DNA of 39,137 bases from Saprospiraceae bacterium (GTDB lineage: Bacteria > Bacteroidota > Bacteroidia > Chitinophagales > Saprospiraceae). Where the stretch lies: positions 1 to 39,137 of the forward strand of contig JANQRV010000105.1 of NCBI GenBank assembly GCA_028284395.1. Reading direction: 5' to 3'. A program made the translations under genes and the position numbers. The notes under the pieces are model-generated. The model saw only the letters and a program-made list of their open reading frames with translations. It searched no databases and was not told the origin of the DNA. Positions 9,040 through 18,525 of this stretch are shown piece by piece (the stretch's first letter is position 1; the number at the start of each line of letters is the position of its first letter).

Positions 9040-12000
9040 ATGCTGGCACAAATTGCACAGATTCCCTTCCATAAATTGGAAGAGCATCACTTCTCCGCTC
9101 TGGCTAAGATTTATTCAGATTCTAGATACACGAAAGATATCGACTCAAATCAAGGCTATCTATATGATGACATGGTTTATCCTAGACTAAAAAGTTATAG
9201 TAAACCGATCGGTAGGATTTTTTTTATCTCATTAAATAGGGAATACATTGGGTTCCTCTCAAGTTTTGATAGTTTTGATCTTCCTTCCAATACTAACTAT
9301 CCAATTGGTATAGTAGCAGGTCTTTTAAAACATGAATGGCCTTTTGTGGAAGATCTTTCTCACATTGGTTCTTTTGCTTTTGTTGATCAATTTGCTCTTC
9401 TAAAGGAATATCGTGGAAAAATTTACGGCAACCTCTTATTTGCCGAATTCGAAAAGTATGCAATGAATTCAAATGTTGCGTTGATTGGCTCTACCGTCCA
9501 TGAAAAAAATCGAAAGGCGCAAAACTTTTTGGATCGAAGAAAATATCGTTATGTTGACTATTATCCATCTTCTAAAGAGAGCTGGTGGTATCGCATGGTC
9601 CAAATCGTTGACAAAAAGGCCTTTGCTACGGTTATTAAAACACCATCTCCCAACACCCACTTCAGTACGACCATCCCGATGCGGTTAAATCGAATCGGCA
9701 GAAAAGTAAATTTATTATTGAGTGATTATGGGGGAAAGATCATATGGTCGTCATTTTTCCATTTTCAAAATCAAACGCTTTCCAAAATCTTCCGGTTAAA
9801 AAATAATTATAATGCACACTATGAAGCCCTTCCAAACGCAGAAATTAGAGACTTCGAAGAGGTCAGGAGAGGCTATAAGAGATTGCTGACCTACTTGGAT
9901 CAGAAAGACGATCAACATCATTCCGGCGTGGCCTCAATTTCTGAAAGTTTGTTGCGAAAAAAATATGAGGTCTTCATAATCAACGATGCAACGGAGAACC
10001 ATGCTTTCCCATCCTTTGACAATCCTCAGGTTTTCGATCTGAACTCTTTGACGCTAGAACAGGTCCGGGAAATTTTCGATCTTGCAAAATGGGATACTGC
10101 TCCCCCTGTTTCAGCAAATCTAACTAGGCAAAACGACTATCAGCTTAGCCAAATTAAAGAGGCAGACTGGGCAGAATGGATAGACTTGCATAAGAGTGGA
10201 TGTGAATTAGAGCTAAAATCTACTACTGACTCTGGGAATGGAGAAGGACTGTGGTGCCATGCCATTATTCCTTTCTCATTCGGCGACGGATTCATGGGGG
10301 TTATGTTTACTTTTGTCTTGCCTAAAAGAAAGACTTTTCAGAAGCCGGAACTAGTTAATAATCTGGCTTACATCATCCACAGTGCCTTTGCCAAAAATTT
10401 AATTGACCTGGCTTTACAATTGCAACGAAAGATTTCGTCACAATATTTGATTCGCTTTGCCATATCTAATATTATGACGAGAAACCTGTCGCATAATATT
10501 GGGTCACATGTTTTGGCGAAGGTTTCTTCAATTGAAACTCTGAGACAGTATGTGAAAAAAGATGGGCAATGTGAAATAACAGGGTTAGAGGAAATTGCCC
10601 GATTTAGCGCCTATGTCCGAACCAGGATGGATTTTCTGGCGGATGTATCGACTTCAGAACCAGTTACCTCCGTTTCCAGATTGTTATTCAGAGAGGTGAT
10701 ACAAAAATTTAAAAAGGAAGTGTTGGTTCTGAAAAACATTGTTTTGAATGACATTAAGATTACGATTAGAGAGGATTGCCAGCTTAAAGAATTAAAAGAT
10801 GTTTATATACAGATTCCGAACGGGGACCTGGGGAATCACGCAATATACACTATCCTGGAAAACATGATCCGGAATATTGTTAAGCATGAAAACTGGCTGT
10901 TTGCAAATCACCAGACATTGGATCTCTGCATTAAGGTTGAAAATGATCAAAATGACCGTTTCCCTCGCGGCTATCGAATTATCATTCATGATTTCTTTGC
11001 TAGATCATTGGAACAAATCGATCCCGTATTGGATAAATTGAATACTCAACAAATTAATGGTAAGGCAATTACAGAGGGATATCGCATAAGGTCTTATGGT
11101 TGGGGGGTTCTCGAAATGAAAATCGCCGCATCTTATCTCCGGAAAAAACTTCCTGCAAATTTTCTTGATGACTTCTCACTTAATCCACCACTTCTTAAGG
11201 CGGTAAAAGTTGAAGCTGGGAAGAGCATGAACTACTACCTGGGTTATGAAATTTATTTGAAAAAGCCACGAGAAATTCTCATTATTGATTCAAGTATTGC
11301 AGAAGTTTCTCGGCGGTGGCGGAATCGCGGAATCAGAAAGGTATCGGTTGAGGAATTGGGCAAACGACAGTCAACTAATTTTACCCAAGCTATCGTATTG
11401 ATGTTGGAGGATTGTGCAAGGGAAAGGGTAGAAAAAGAAAAAATATTTCCGCTTCGTTGGATCTATTTGAAAGATAAAGTACAAAGAGAAGAGCTTAGAA
11501 ATCGATTTTCGAAGTCAGACCCTGAAAGATTTATCGCACACATATGGGGTGTTTGGCTAAACAAGATTCTTGATGGTAAAGGGTGCAAAAAACCAGAGCT
11601 GATTAAAAACCTGGATAATAGCCATAAGAAAAAGTCAATTCTGCAAAACATTGAAAACGTTGGATTACTGTACGACCATCATGCGGGGGCAGCCAGAGCT
11701 GACAAGCAAGGGCCGGCTCTGGTTGATCCTGCGAAGTTTAGATTTTACGAGGCGTTCAAAAGTCCCAGTCCTATTGGGCGCCTGCTCTTGGAAGATCCTT
11801 CTTCTAATGAAAATAAATATAAAACCATTGTCACGGATATTCAATTGATCGAGGCTGCCTTGATGCGGATACTCATTCTGGATGAACGTATTCAACGGGA
11901 AGCTAGTGGTACTACTCCTTCCATCCGAATTGGAAATTCCAGTACTATCGATCAATTAAAATGGATGAATATACATATGCCAGTAGAAGAAGAATTAAAT

Positions 12001-12345
12001 TTGTCGACTGCTGCCTACGGGGAGCGCTTTAAAGAACAATTAGTGACCTGGCTAGACCAAAAGCTTACGGAGGAAAATACTGATTTCCTGGTGATTCACT
12101 TGGGGATTCTAGAGAAACTCATGCAATCCGACCGAGAAAAAATGGACGCATTTATTTCAAAATTCCAAAGAAACGACCTGGAGATTATCTGTATTTCAGG
12201 CCGGGGTCGTCCTCCTTATTTGCCAATTGGTACTACTTTCCTTAATTATTCGAACCTAGTGGACTATCTTCTGGAAAACAGGAGCAAATACCACTTGTGC
12301 AAAGTTCTCTTTTCTGCCAGATCCCGAAATGGATATTATGAGTGA
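9040..12345 (+). CDS. GNAT acetyltransferase / histidine-kinase-like fusion protein
   Basis: An 1101-residue cytoplasmic protein. Residues ~1-190 fit a GNAT N-acetyltransferase fold: FALLKEYRGKIYGNLLF carries the acetyl-CoA loop (R125-G-K-I-Y-G130), followed by EKNRKAQNFLDRRKYRYVDYY typical of the C-terminal GNAT strand. Residues ~210-470 are unassigned. Residues ~475-560 look like a dimerisation/phosphoacceptor helix (NLSHNIGSHVL, His485). Residues ~590-730 resemble a HATPase_c domain with N-box ILENMIRNIVKH (Asn608, Asn612) and a G2-like GWGVLEM near 687-692. The DxGxG box is degenerate (IIHDFFARS), so nucleotide binding or kinase activity is uncertain. Residues ~740-1101 hold alpha/beta segments (REILIIDSS, FLVIHLGILEKL, LEIICISGRGRP) that recall divergent receiver or Rossmann folds. 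It overlaps the next gene by 8-17 bases. The substrate of the acetyltransferase is unknown. Confidence 0.75.
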   Translation: MLAQIAQIPFHKLEEHHFSALAKIYSDSRYTKDIDSNQGYLYDDMVYPRLKSYSKPIGRIFFISLNREYIGFLSSFDSFDLPSNTNYPIGIVAGLLKHEWPFVEDLSHIGSFAFVDQFALLKEYRGKIYGNLLFAEFEKYAMNSNVALIGSTVHEKNRKAQNFLDRRKYRYVDYYPSSKESWWYRMVQIVDKKAFATVIKTPSPNTHFSTTIPMRLNRIGRKVNLLLSDYGGKIIWSSFFHFQNQTLSKIFRLKNNYNAHYEALPNAEIRDFEEVRRGYKRLLTYLDQKDDQHHSGVASISESLLRKKYEVFIINDATENHAFPSFDNPQVFDLNSLTLEQVREIFDLAKWDTAPPVSANLTRQNDYQLSQIKEADWAEWIDLHKSGCELELKSTTDSGNGEGLWCHAIIPFSFGDGFMGVMFTFVLPKRKTFQKPELVNNLAYIIHSAFAKNLIDLALQLQRKISSQYLIRFAISNIMTRNLSHNIGSHVLAKVSSIETLRQYVKKDGQCEITGLEEIARFSAYVRTRMDFLADVSTSEPVTSVSRLLFREVIQKFKKEVLVLKNIVLNDIKITIREDCQLKELKDVYIQIPNGDLGNHAIYTILENMIRNIVKHENWLFANHQTLDLCIKVENDQNDRFPRGYRIIIHDFFARSLEQIDPVLDKLNTQQINGKAITEGYRIRSYGWGVLEMKIAASYLRKKLPANFLDDFSLNPPLLKAVKVEAGKSMNYYLGYEIYLKKPREILIIDSSIAEVSRRWRNRGIRKVSVEELGKRQSTNFTQAIVLMLEDCARERVEKEKIFPLRWIYLKDKVQREELRNRFSKSDPERFIAHIWGVWLNKILDGKGCKKPELIKNLDNSHKKKSILQNIENVGLLYDHHAGAARADKQGPALVDPAKFRFYEAFKSPSPIGRLLLEDPSSNENKYKTIVTDIQLIEAALMRILILDERIQREASGTTPSIRIGNSSTIDQLKWMNIHMPVEEELNLSTAAYGERFKEQLVTWLDQKLTEENTDFLVIHLGILEKLMQSDREKMDAFISKFQRNDLEIICISGRGRPPYLPIGTTFLNYSNLVDYLLENRSKYHLCKVLFSARSRNGYYE

Positions 12346-13018
12346 TTTGTTTATTATTTTTACCCGAGTAGATCGGTTGACGAAATCCTACTTTAGTCGC
12401 TTTCAAGAGGGTTGTGGTGAGCAATCTGCAAAGGGAATTTTTTTTGGCACGTTTGAAGATGATATCCATCATGTAGGGGATACCAACTATGACCTCATTT
12501 TGATCCCTGAAGATTACTATGATTTGGTTAGAGTATTTAGACTCCGGCAAATTATTGAGGCAAAAGAACGCGTATTTCTTACTTTACATGAAGGAAGTGA
12601 TCAAAAGAAAAGACATGAAGTTTTTATCAGAGACATCGCCGGCGATAAATTGCAACATCCGATTCGGGTGGAAGCACACTCTAAAGGAGGGGCTGTATTT
12701 GCCTTATTACAAGAACTCAGTCGCGGCTTTACATTGAAGCAAAAGTACAACCGTATAATAAGTCAGTTTCGAAAGCACTTTGATTTTGATATCGTTCGAG
12801 AGGTCAGAATTAGATTTTTACTTGATTGTACCCAAAAAAATCGCATCGAATATTATTTGCAATGTATAGAAAATGGGGAACCTATAACTTTAGTTGATTA
12901 TAATTTTATGGTTGAGTCATCGATCAAAGAGAGTCTAAAAAAAATGCGACATGCAGATGAATTGGAATTTAAAAGAGAATATATAAAAATAGCTTTTCTT
13001 TTGTTTAGCTCAAAATAA
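12338..13018 (+). CDS. small alpha/beta protein of the phosphorelay operon
   Basis: About 226 residues, unrecognised. The start is ATG at 12338 (or 12329, three codons earlier); either overlaps the end of the GNAT/kinase-like gene, so translation is probably coupled. The N-terminal half alternates strands and helices (DLFIIFTRVDRL, YDLILIPEDYYDLVRVF, RVFLTLHEG), a layout like a divergent receiver or flavodoxin-like fold, with acidic residues after strand 3 but no clean Asp/Thr/Lys set. The C-terminal half is helical and charged (FDIVREVRIRFLLDC, IKESLKKMRHADELEFK). There is no signal peptide or membrane segment. Its position between two kinase-type genes suggests an adaptor or degenerate receiver, which is inference only. 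Confidence 0.7.
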   Translation: MSDLFIIFTRVDRLTKSYFSRFQEGCGEQSAKGIFFGTFEDDIHHVGDTNYDLILIPEDYYDLVRVFRLRQIIEAKERVFLTLHEGSDQKKRHEVFIRDIAGDKLQHPIRVEAHSKGGAVFALLQELSRGFTLKQKYNRIISQFRKHFDFDIVREVRIRFLLDCTQKNRIEYYLQCIENGEPITLVDYNFMVESSIKESLKKMRHADELEFKREYIKIAFLLFSSK

Positions 13019-13083
13019 CTTGACTTTTTGTTGGTTTTTTTCTAACTTAATAGTAGAGCTATCCCCTCATAATTTAATCTTGG

Positions 13084-16000
13084 GTGGAGAGGATTATTAA
13101 AATATTGCTACATATTATTTTCTGCTTGTACTGGCCATTACTAACTGTCTCTCAGGTAGTAAACCCTCATTTTACAAATTTATCCACAGAAAATGGTTTA
13201 TCTCAAAGTTCTGTTAAGCAAGTAATGCAGGACGAAGCTGGTTGGATATGGCTGGTGACGGAAACTGGTTTGGATCGTTATGACGGGTTTAGTTTTCGCG
13301 CTATAATGATTAAAGGTCTGGACTTGCCTCTACAACAAGTCCACTACCTCTATGAAGATAAAGTACCTGGAAAAATTTTAGCTGCCACAGGTAAAGGAAT
13401 TTTTGTAATCGATTCGAATACCTTATCGGCAGAGTTGATAATTGATAATTTGCTTGATATTCTTTTTATTGATCGATGTGTAGATGGCCAATTAAGTTTA
13501 TTTTCTTCAACCAAAGTTCATATATATCATTATGACCATGGCTTAGATGAGCCAATATCACTAGACGGCGAATTCATTCGTAGTGTCCAAAAAGCTATAA
13601 TACAGAAAGAGCCTCATTATTTGATGCTCCCAAGATTTGACGATGATGCCATTTTGATCATGAAAGAAGGAGATTGGAGAGAAATTGAACGGTGGCATCC
13701 CATAGAAGTGAAAGAGCGGCCCACCAGTCTTTATCAGAATGGAGATACCTTATTTATTGGTACGGAATCGTTTACTATCTATAAGTACAACATTCATACC
13801 AGACAGCATTTACTTACCATTAAAAGAAGATATACCGACCTCACTTCGAAACAAAACTCTGTTGAAACATTGTGGCAAGATCAAAACGGAATGTTATGGA
13901 TAGGAACTAAAGAAACGGGCTTATACATCTTTAGTCCAGGTAATTATAAGCAGACCGAAGATAAATATCCCTTTGAGCTTCATACTAATGGAAGTTGGAA
14001 AGCTTTCCTGCATCCTCGAAAATGCCAGGCCATTAATAGTCGAACCATTCATTGTATTACGGCTTCAGCAGATGGTGTTATCTGGGTTGGAACAGAGTCC
14101 GGCGGCATTAACCTTTATCAGCCAACTAAACAACAGTTCGTTAAGTATCTTAGTGGTTCTGTCGTGAATAACGGGATAACCTCCGTTTTTGATAACCGGA
14201 CTGAAGCCTTATCCTTTGTAGAAGAAGGGCGGTTACTGGCAGGAACCGATGAAGACAAAGTAATCGACATCAATACAAATTCTGGGACAACGCGACGATG
14301 GACAGTGCCTTGTATTGATACTACTATTCAATCTATTAATGTTATAGCACCCACTAGCGAGGGGGATTATTTGCTTGGTACCGATAATGGAGTGTTTCTT
14401 ATTGAAGACAGTAGTTCCTGCTATAAAAAAGAAGGATTTCATTCTTTTGAAGTTTCTGCTCTGGCATTCGATGCCCGCACAGCGTACATTTGGACGGCAA
14501 TTCCAGTTTTGAAGAAAGTATTCATAAGGAAAAAGGGGAATAAAGCAGATATCGATGCGTTTTCAATGGATCCCAAGATTACCTTCATTAAAAGAAAATC
14601 ACGAGATAGTATTTTTTGGATCGGTACGGAAAAAGGTTTGTACCATGCGATTGTCAATAATTATGATCATCCTATCAGTCCTGTTTTAGTACCTAGAATT
14701 CCCCCAGAGCTATCTTTTACTAACCTTGATTTTAGCTTGAATGAGAACTATTTCTGGCTTTCATCGGAGAGTGGTGCCATCTTCAAGTATGATGCAAGTA
14801 GAAACGAAATAGTGCAAGAATTCAAATCAAAGACCATCAGTAAGATTCGAGCCATTGCCGAGGATATCGACGGCAAGGTTTGGTACAGCACGAATAGTGG
14901 AATTTATAGCTTAAATCCTAAGGACTCTACTTATAATCACTATACCTATGAAGATGGATTACAAAGTAATGAGTTCAATACGAGATCGGTAGCCTATAAT
15001 GATGATAGGAGCCAGTTGTTTTTTGGCGGGATCAATGGTGTCAATGGATTACACCCAATTCGAATCCGGGACACGACTCACAAGAAAACATACTTGAAAT
15101 ACCTCTATCGGCGGAAAAGTAGGGATGTAGAGAAGATGATTCCTTTGATTGAGGAGACTTCCGTAGCCATTAAATTGCCCAATGAATTTCAACATCTTGA
15201 CTTGCAAGTCTATCTCGTAGATTATAATGACCCATCCAATAATAAACTGAGAATCAGCATCAATAATGAACAGGAGTATCAGTTTTTCAGTGACGGGAAA
15301 TTTACCCTGACCACAGATAAATTGAAATATTTTCCGTGGCAGAGAAACCTCCTGAGAATCGAATATAGAAGTCCGCACGGAGAATGGAAAGTATTGCCAA
15401 ATATTTTTTTAACTAGAGCAATTTTCTCACCTAAAGATCAGTTACTGGCTGCTCTGATTATTGTTATTGGTGTCTTAATGCTGCTGCTACGTAATGCTCG
15501 GCTTAATTTCTCAATCTGGAGACAATTCCCTGATATCGTTGAATGTATCAACGATATTTCCCGGTTGGAAAATACCAAAGATATTTGCCGTTTATCAGTG
15601 AGTCATTTCGTTCACACCTTTAAATATGATTTTGCTCTGATCGCTTTAATAGATGTCAAAGAGAATAGGATTCGTACCGAATATTATAAAACTGCTGATA
15701 AAACCCAGGACGACCCGGGGCGTTGGAAACACCTCTCTGACTACGATATGGACCGCGATAAAGATATTTTGGTCCAGGTAGCGCAACTCAAAGAAGTGAT
15801 TAAGGTGAATGGTAAAACCATCTTAAACAATAGCATAAAAGATCCGGAAAACGCTTTAAACAAAGCAATTTTTACCCCTCATGCTCATATTAAACACATC
15901 ACTATTCATACGCCTATTATTCATCGTTCATTAAACCATTATTACGGAGGAGAAACGCCAATTGAAGAAGACTTTGTCATTGGAGTGATCAGTGTGGGGA

Positions 16001-18525
16001 GAGAACGAAAAAAAAGACTGTGGAGCTCAATTTGGGAAAAAATCGCATGGCTGAAATTTAAATGGGGAGGAGGAAAAAATGCGGAGAATGATCTCGAATT
16101 GACAAGATTAAAACTATATACCGACAATTTTGCCCAGTCCTATTTCAGAGCTTTTTTTAAGGAAATGAAAGAAAATTTGGTTCAGGATGCCATAAAAGCA
16201 AATAGTGAACAGATCGAAGATCACCGCGCCTTCATGAAAGCTGTATTAAAGAACCTTAAAGGAGCTTTGGGAGTGGACTATGGAATTGTTTCGTTGCGAT
16301 CAATCAAATACGCCAACTTGACCGTTACAGAAAATGACCTGCAAGATGGTTACACAGATGGGCAATGGCGTATTGGTTGTCAAAAATTCAAACTAAACCA
16401 AGAAAAAGGGATTGTCCGTCGGGTTTTCGAAAATCAGCAACCTTATTATTCCAATGACATAACAAAGGACAAATATTACCTGAATATTCTGGATTCTATC
16501 AAGTCTGAAATGGCATTGCCAATGATCAATGAGGACGGCAATGCCATTGGTGTTTTTTGTCTTAGTTCGAAAAGGTTACAGCATTTTAATAGCGTTACCG
16601 TAGAATTGGCAAATGAAATTGTCAAGGAAAGCATTCCTTTTTTTCTCAATAAAAAGAGGTATAACTCATTGAAGGAATTAACACAGCCCTACGAGATTTT
16701 TGTACAAAACCAATCGCATCTATATCGCTATGCTATCGATTCTTTGCGGAAGTATTTTGACGGCGAGGATATTTCTGTATGGGTGAGGCAATCTCCTTAT
16801 GAATCTACCTTCGAGCTATTTGGGGAAGTTGCCAGCCCGAAATTGCAAAAACGTCATCGTGAATTCAACTTTTCAAACTTTAGACTTAGAGAGAATGATC
16901 CTGGTGGATATCCCGACCCCGGTAAAGAGAAAGCGGTGCGCCTTCGGCAGATAGATTATGATGGAATGGAACAAAAATATAACCGATTATATCGCCTTTG
17001 CAAAAAGAACGGTTACCAGTCATATGTGCTTTTGGTGATTGCCATCGAACAAAAATTTGAGGCATTTATTTATGTGCTTTCCAAAAGGAAAATCAAAATG
17101 CTCTCTGCTCTCTCAACTCAGTTGCTGGAACAAATCGCTAAAAAGACTGCACTTGGTGTCCAAGGTATCCAATTGACCGAGAGTTTCAACGAAATTTCGC
17201 GATCACTATCCAATAGTAAAACACAGCAAACAGTTGAAGTTATTGTCGAACAAGCCCTCAAGGTACTAAAAGCAGATTCGGTCACCTTATTTCGTTACCC
17301 CAATGATACCATTCGGATGGAACATGCTACTTCAAGGGGGGTATTTAGTCCGGAGATGCTGAAACCGGAAACAACCGCCAATTTAGCCAATTGGGTTATT
17401 CACGGAGAAAGTATTTATTTCGATGATGCTGAGAAATATCTCAGCTGGTACAATACAAAAGCGCAAAGCAAGCATGAATTAAAGCAGACATTTTGGGGAA
17501 TTCATTCACTACAATCAATGGCGGCGATCAAACTACAACACGAAGGCCGACCCTTAGGCGTTATGATTTTTAACTACAAATTCAAGAAGGACTTCAACGC
17601 TAAGGGGGGAAGAAGAATCATCGAGGCCTTCACAAAATTAGCTACGATTGCTTTGTTGAATAAAGATTATATCAAACAGATACATCGAGAGATAGAGAAT
17701 CTAGGGATAGAACGAAAGCAACTCGTCGTAGAAAACCGAAAATTAGATAAACAAAGGGCTGAAATCAAATTTGATTATGAGCATGTGTATCAGAAAATGG
17801 AAGAAATGATGCCAAGAGCAACCCGGACGTCCTTTTGGTTAATACTTCAGGGAATTAATCATGATATCCGAAACTTCTTGATAGATACTCAGGCTATTAT
17901 TTTTAAATTAGAAGATGAAAACGCAAACTTACCTTCCAGCAGTAAAAAACTATTGAAATCATCTTTAAGAAGACTGGAAAATAATATAGATAAAATTGGC
18001 AATTTACTGGAATTGTTTAATTTTAGGGATGATCATAAGAAAGACTTTATTGATGTGCACGAAACCCTTCGTCTTGTTTCAGAGTTTTATGAAAGTACAG
18101 AGAATAAAGTGAAAATAACTTATGAGGCTAGTACAGAAATACCTCATTTATACGGTAATAGAGCTGAATTTTCCATGATCATTTATAACCTGATCAGTAA
18201 TGCGGCGGCGGCTATCAAAGCAACTGGAACAAAACATGGTAGAATTACGGTCGATGCCAAACTTAGTAATAAAGATTATCTCATCACCGTTGAAGACACC
18301 GGCATTGGAATTGCAAAAGAAGTATTCGAGCGGATTTTTGACTATGGTTACTCCTCCAGATCTAGTATGGGTATTGGTTTATATTATGTCAAAGAGACAA
18401 TCGAAAAAGAATATCAAGGAAAAGTAAGAGTGGTATCTACTGTGGGTAAAGGTTCGATCTTTCAGATCACTATACCAAAGAGTATAAACGACATGAGCAA
18501 AAAAAAAGCTAAGGAGAAAACATGA
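13084..18525 (+). CDS. giant beta-propeller membrane sensor histidine kinase with four GAF-like modules
   Basis: An 1813-residue sensor. A GTG start at 13084 gives a signal peptide (residues 1-23, ending LLTVSQ). Residues ~25-690 form a periplasmic two-component-regulator propeller, with repeated motifs such as LSQSSVKQVMQDEAGWIW, LWQDQNGMLWIGT and ADGVIWVGTESGG. Residues ~695-780 resemble a Y_Y_Y sandwich. One membrane segment lies at ~786-805. Four GAF-like modules follow inside the cell (~815-990, 1045-1190, 1200-1360, 1375-1535), then a coiled coil. The kinase core has H-box INHDIRN (His1593), N-box NLISNAAAAI, DTGIGIA and SMGIGLYYVKE. Unlike classical hybrid two-component systems (HTCS) it has no receiver or AraC domain; the receiver is supplied by the next gene, which it overlaps by four bases (ATGA). 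Propellers of this class sense ligands outside the inner membrane. Confidence 0.9.
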   Translation: MERIIKILLHIIFCLYWPLLTVSQVVNPHFTNLSTENGLSQSSVKQVMQDEAGWIWLVTETGLDRYDGFSFRAIMIKGLDLPLQQVHYLYEDKVPGKILAATGKGIFVIDSNTLSAELIIDNLLDILFIDRCVDGQLSLFSSTKVHIYHYDHGLDEPISLDGEFIRSVQKAIIQKEPHYLMLPRFDDDAILIMKEGDWREIERWHPIEVKERPTSLYQNGDTLFIGTESFTIYKYNIHTRQHLLTIKRRYTDLTSKQNSVETLWQDQNGMLWIGTKETGLYIFSPGNYKQTEDKYPFELHTNGSWKAFLHPRKCQAINSRTIHCITASADGVIWVGTESGGINLYQPTKQQFVKYLSGSVVNNGITSVFDNRTEALSFVEEGRLLAGTDEDKVIDINTNSGTTRRWTVPCIDTTIQSINVIAPTSEGDYLLGTDNGVFLIEDSSSCYKKEGFHSFEVSALAFDARTAYIWTAIPVLKKVFIRKKGNKADIDAFSMDPKITFIKRKSRDSIFWIGTEKGLYHAIVNNYDHPISPVLVPRIPPELSFTNLDFSLNENYFWLSSESGAIFKYDASRNEIVQEFKSKTISKIRAIAEDIDGKVWYSTNSGIYSLNPKDSTYNHYTYEDGLQSNEFNTRSVAYNDDRSQLFFGGINGVNGLHPIRIRDTTHKKTYLKYLYRRKSRDVEKMIPLIEETSVAIKLPNEFQHLDLQVYLVDYNDPSNNKLRISINNEQEYQFFSDGKFTLTTDKLKYFPWQRNLLRIEYRSPHGEWKVLPNIFLTRAIFSPKDQLLAALIIVIGVLMLLLRNARLNFSIWRQFPDIVECINDISRLENTKDICRLSVSHFVHTFKYDFALIALIDVKENRIRTEYYKTADKTQDDPGRWKHLSDYDMDRDKDILVQVAQLKEVIKVNGKTILNNSIKDPENALNKAIFTPHAHIKHITIHTPIIHRSLNHYYGGETPIEEDFVIGVISVGRERKKRLWSSIWEKIAWLKFKWGGGKNAENDLELTRLKLYTDNFAQSYFRAFFKEMKENLVQDAIKANSEQIEDHRAFMKAVLKNLKGALGVDYGIVSLRSIKYANLTVTENDLQDGYTDGQWRIGCQKFKLNQEKGIVRRVFENQQPYYSNDITKDKYYLNILDSIKSEMALPMINEDGNAIGVFCLSSKRLQHFNSVTVELANEIVKESIPFFLNKKRYNSLKELTQPYEIFVQNQSHLYRYAIDSLRKYFDGEDISVWVRQSPYESTFELFGEVASPKLQKRHREFNFSNFRLRENDPGGYPDPGKEKAVRLRQIDYDGMEQKYNRLYRLCKKNGYQSYVLLVIAIEQKFEAFIYVLSKRKIKMLSALSTQLLEQIAKKTALGVQGIQLTESFNEISRSLSNSKTQQTVEVIVEQALKVLKADSVTLFRYPNDTIRMEHATSRGVFSPEMLKPETTANLANWVIHGESIYFDDAEKYLSWYNTKAQSKHELKQTFWGIHSLQSMAAIKLQHEGRPLGVMIFNYKFKKDFNAKGGRRIIEAFTKLATIALLNKDYIKQIHREIENLGIERKQLVVENRKLDKQRAEIKFDYEHVYQKMEEMMPRATRTSFWLILQGINHDIRNFLIDTQAIIFKLEDENANLPSSSKKLLKSSLRRLENNIDKIGNLLELFNFRDDHKKDFIDVHETLRLVSEFYESTENKVKITYEASTEIPHLYGNRAEFSMIIYNLISNAAAAIKATGTKHGRITVDAKLSNKDYLITVEDTGIGIAKEVFERIFDYGYSSRSSMGIGLYYVKETIEKEYQGKVRVVSTVGKGSIFQITIPKSINDMSKKKAKEKT

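Noticed and set aside
9469..9688. Small overlapping ORFs inside the GNAT/kinase-like gene
   Set aside because: Shadows of the long frame; same holds for other short frames inside long genes.
13084..18525. Sensor kinase as a complete classical HTCS
   Set aside because: It ends after the HATPase domain; no receiver or AraC HTH follows in the same chain.
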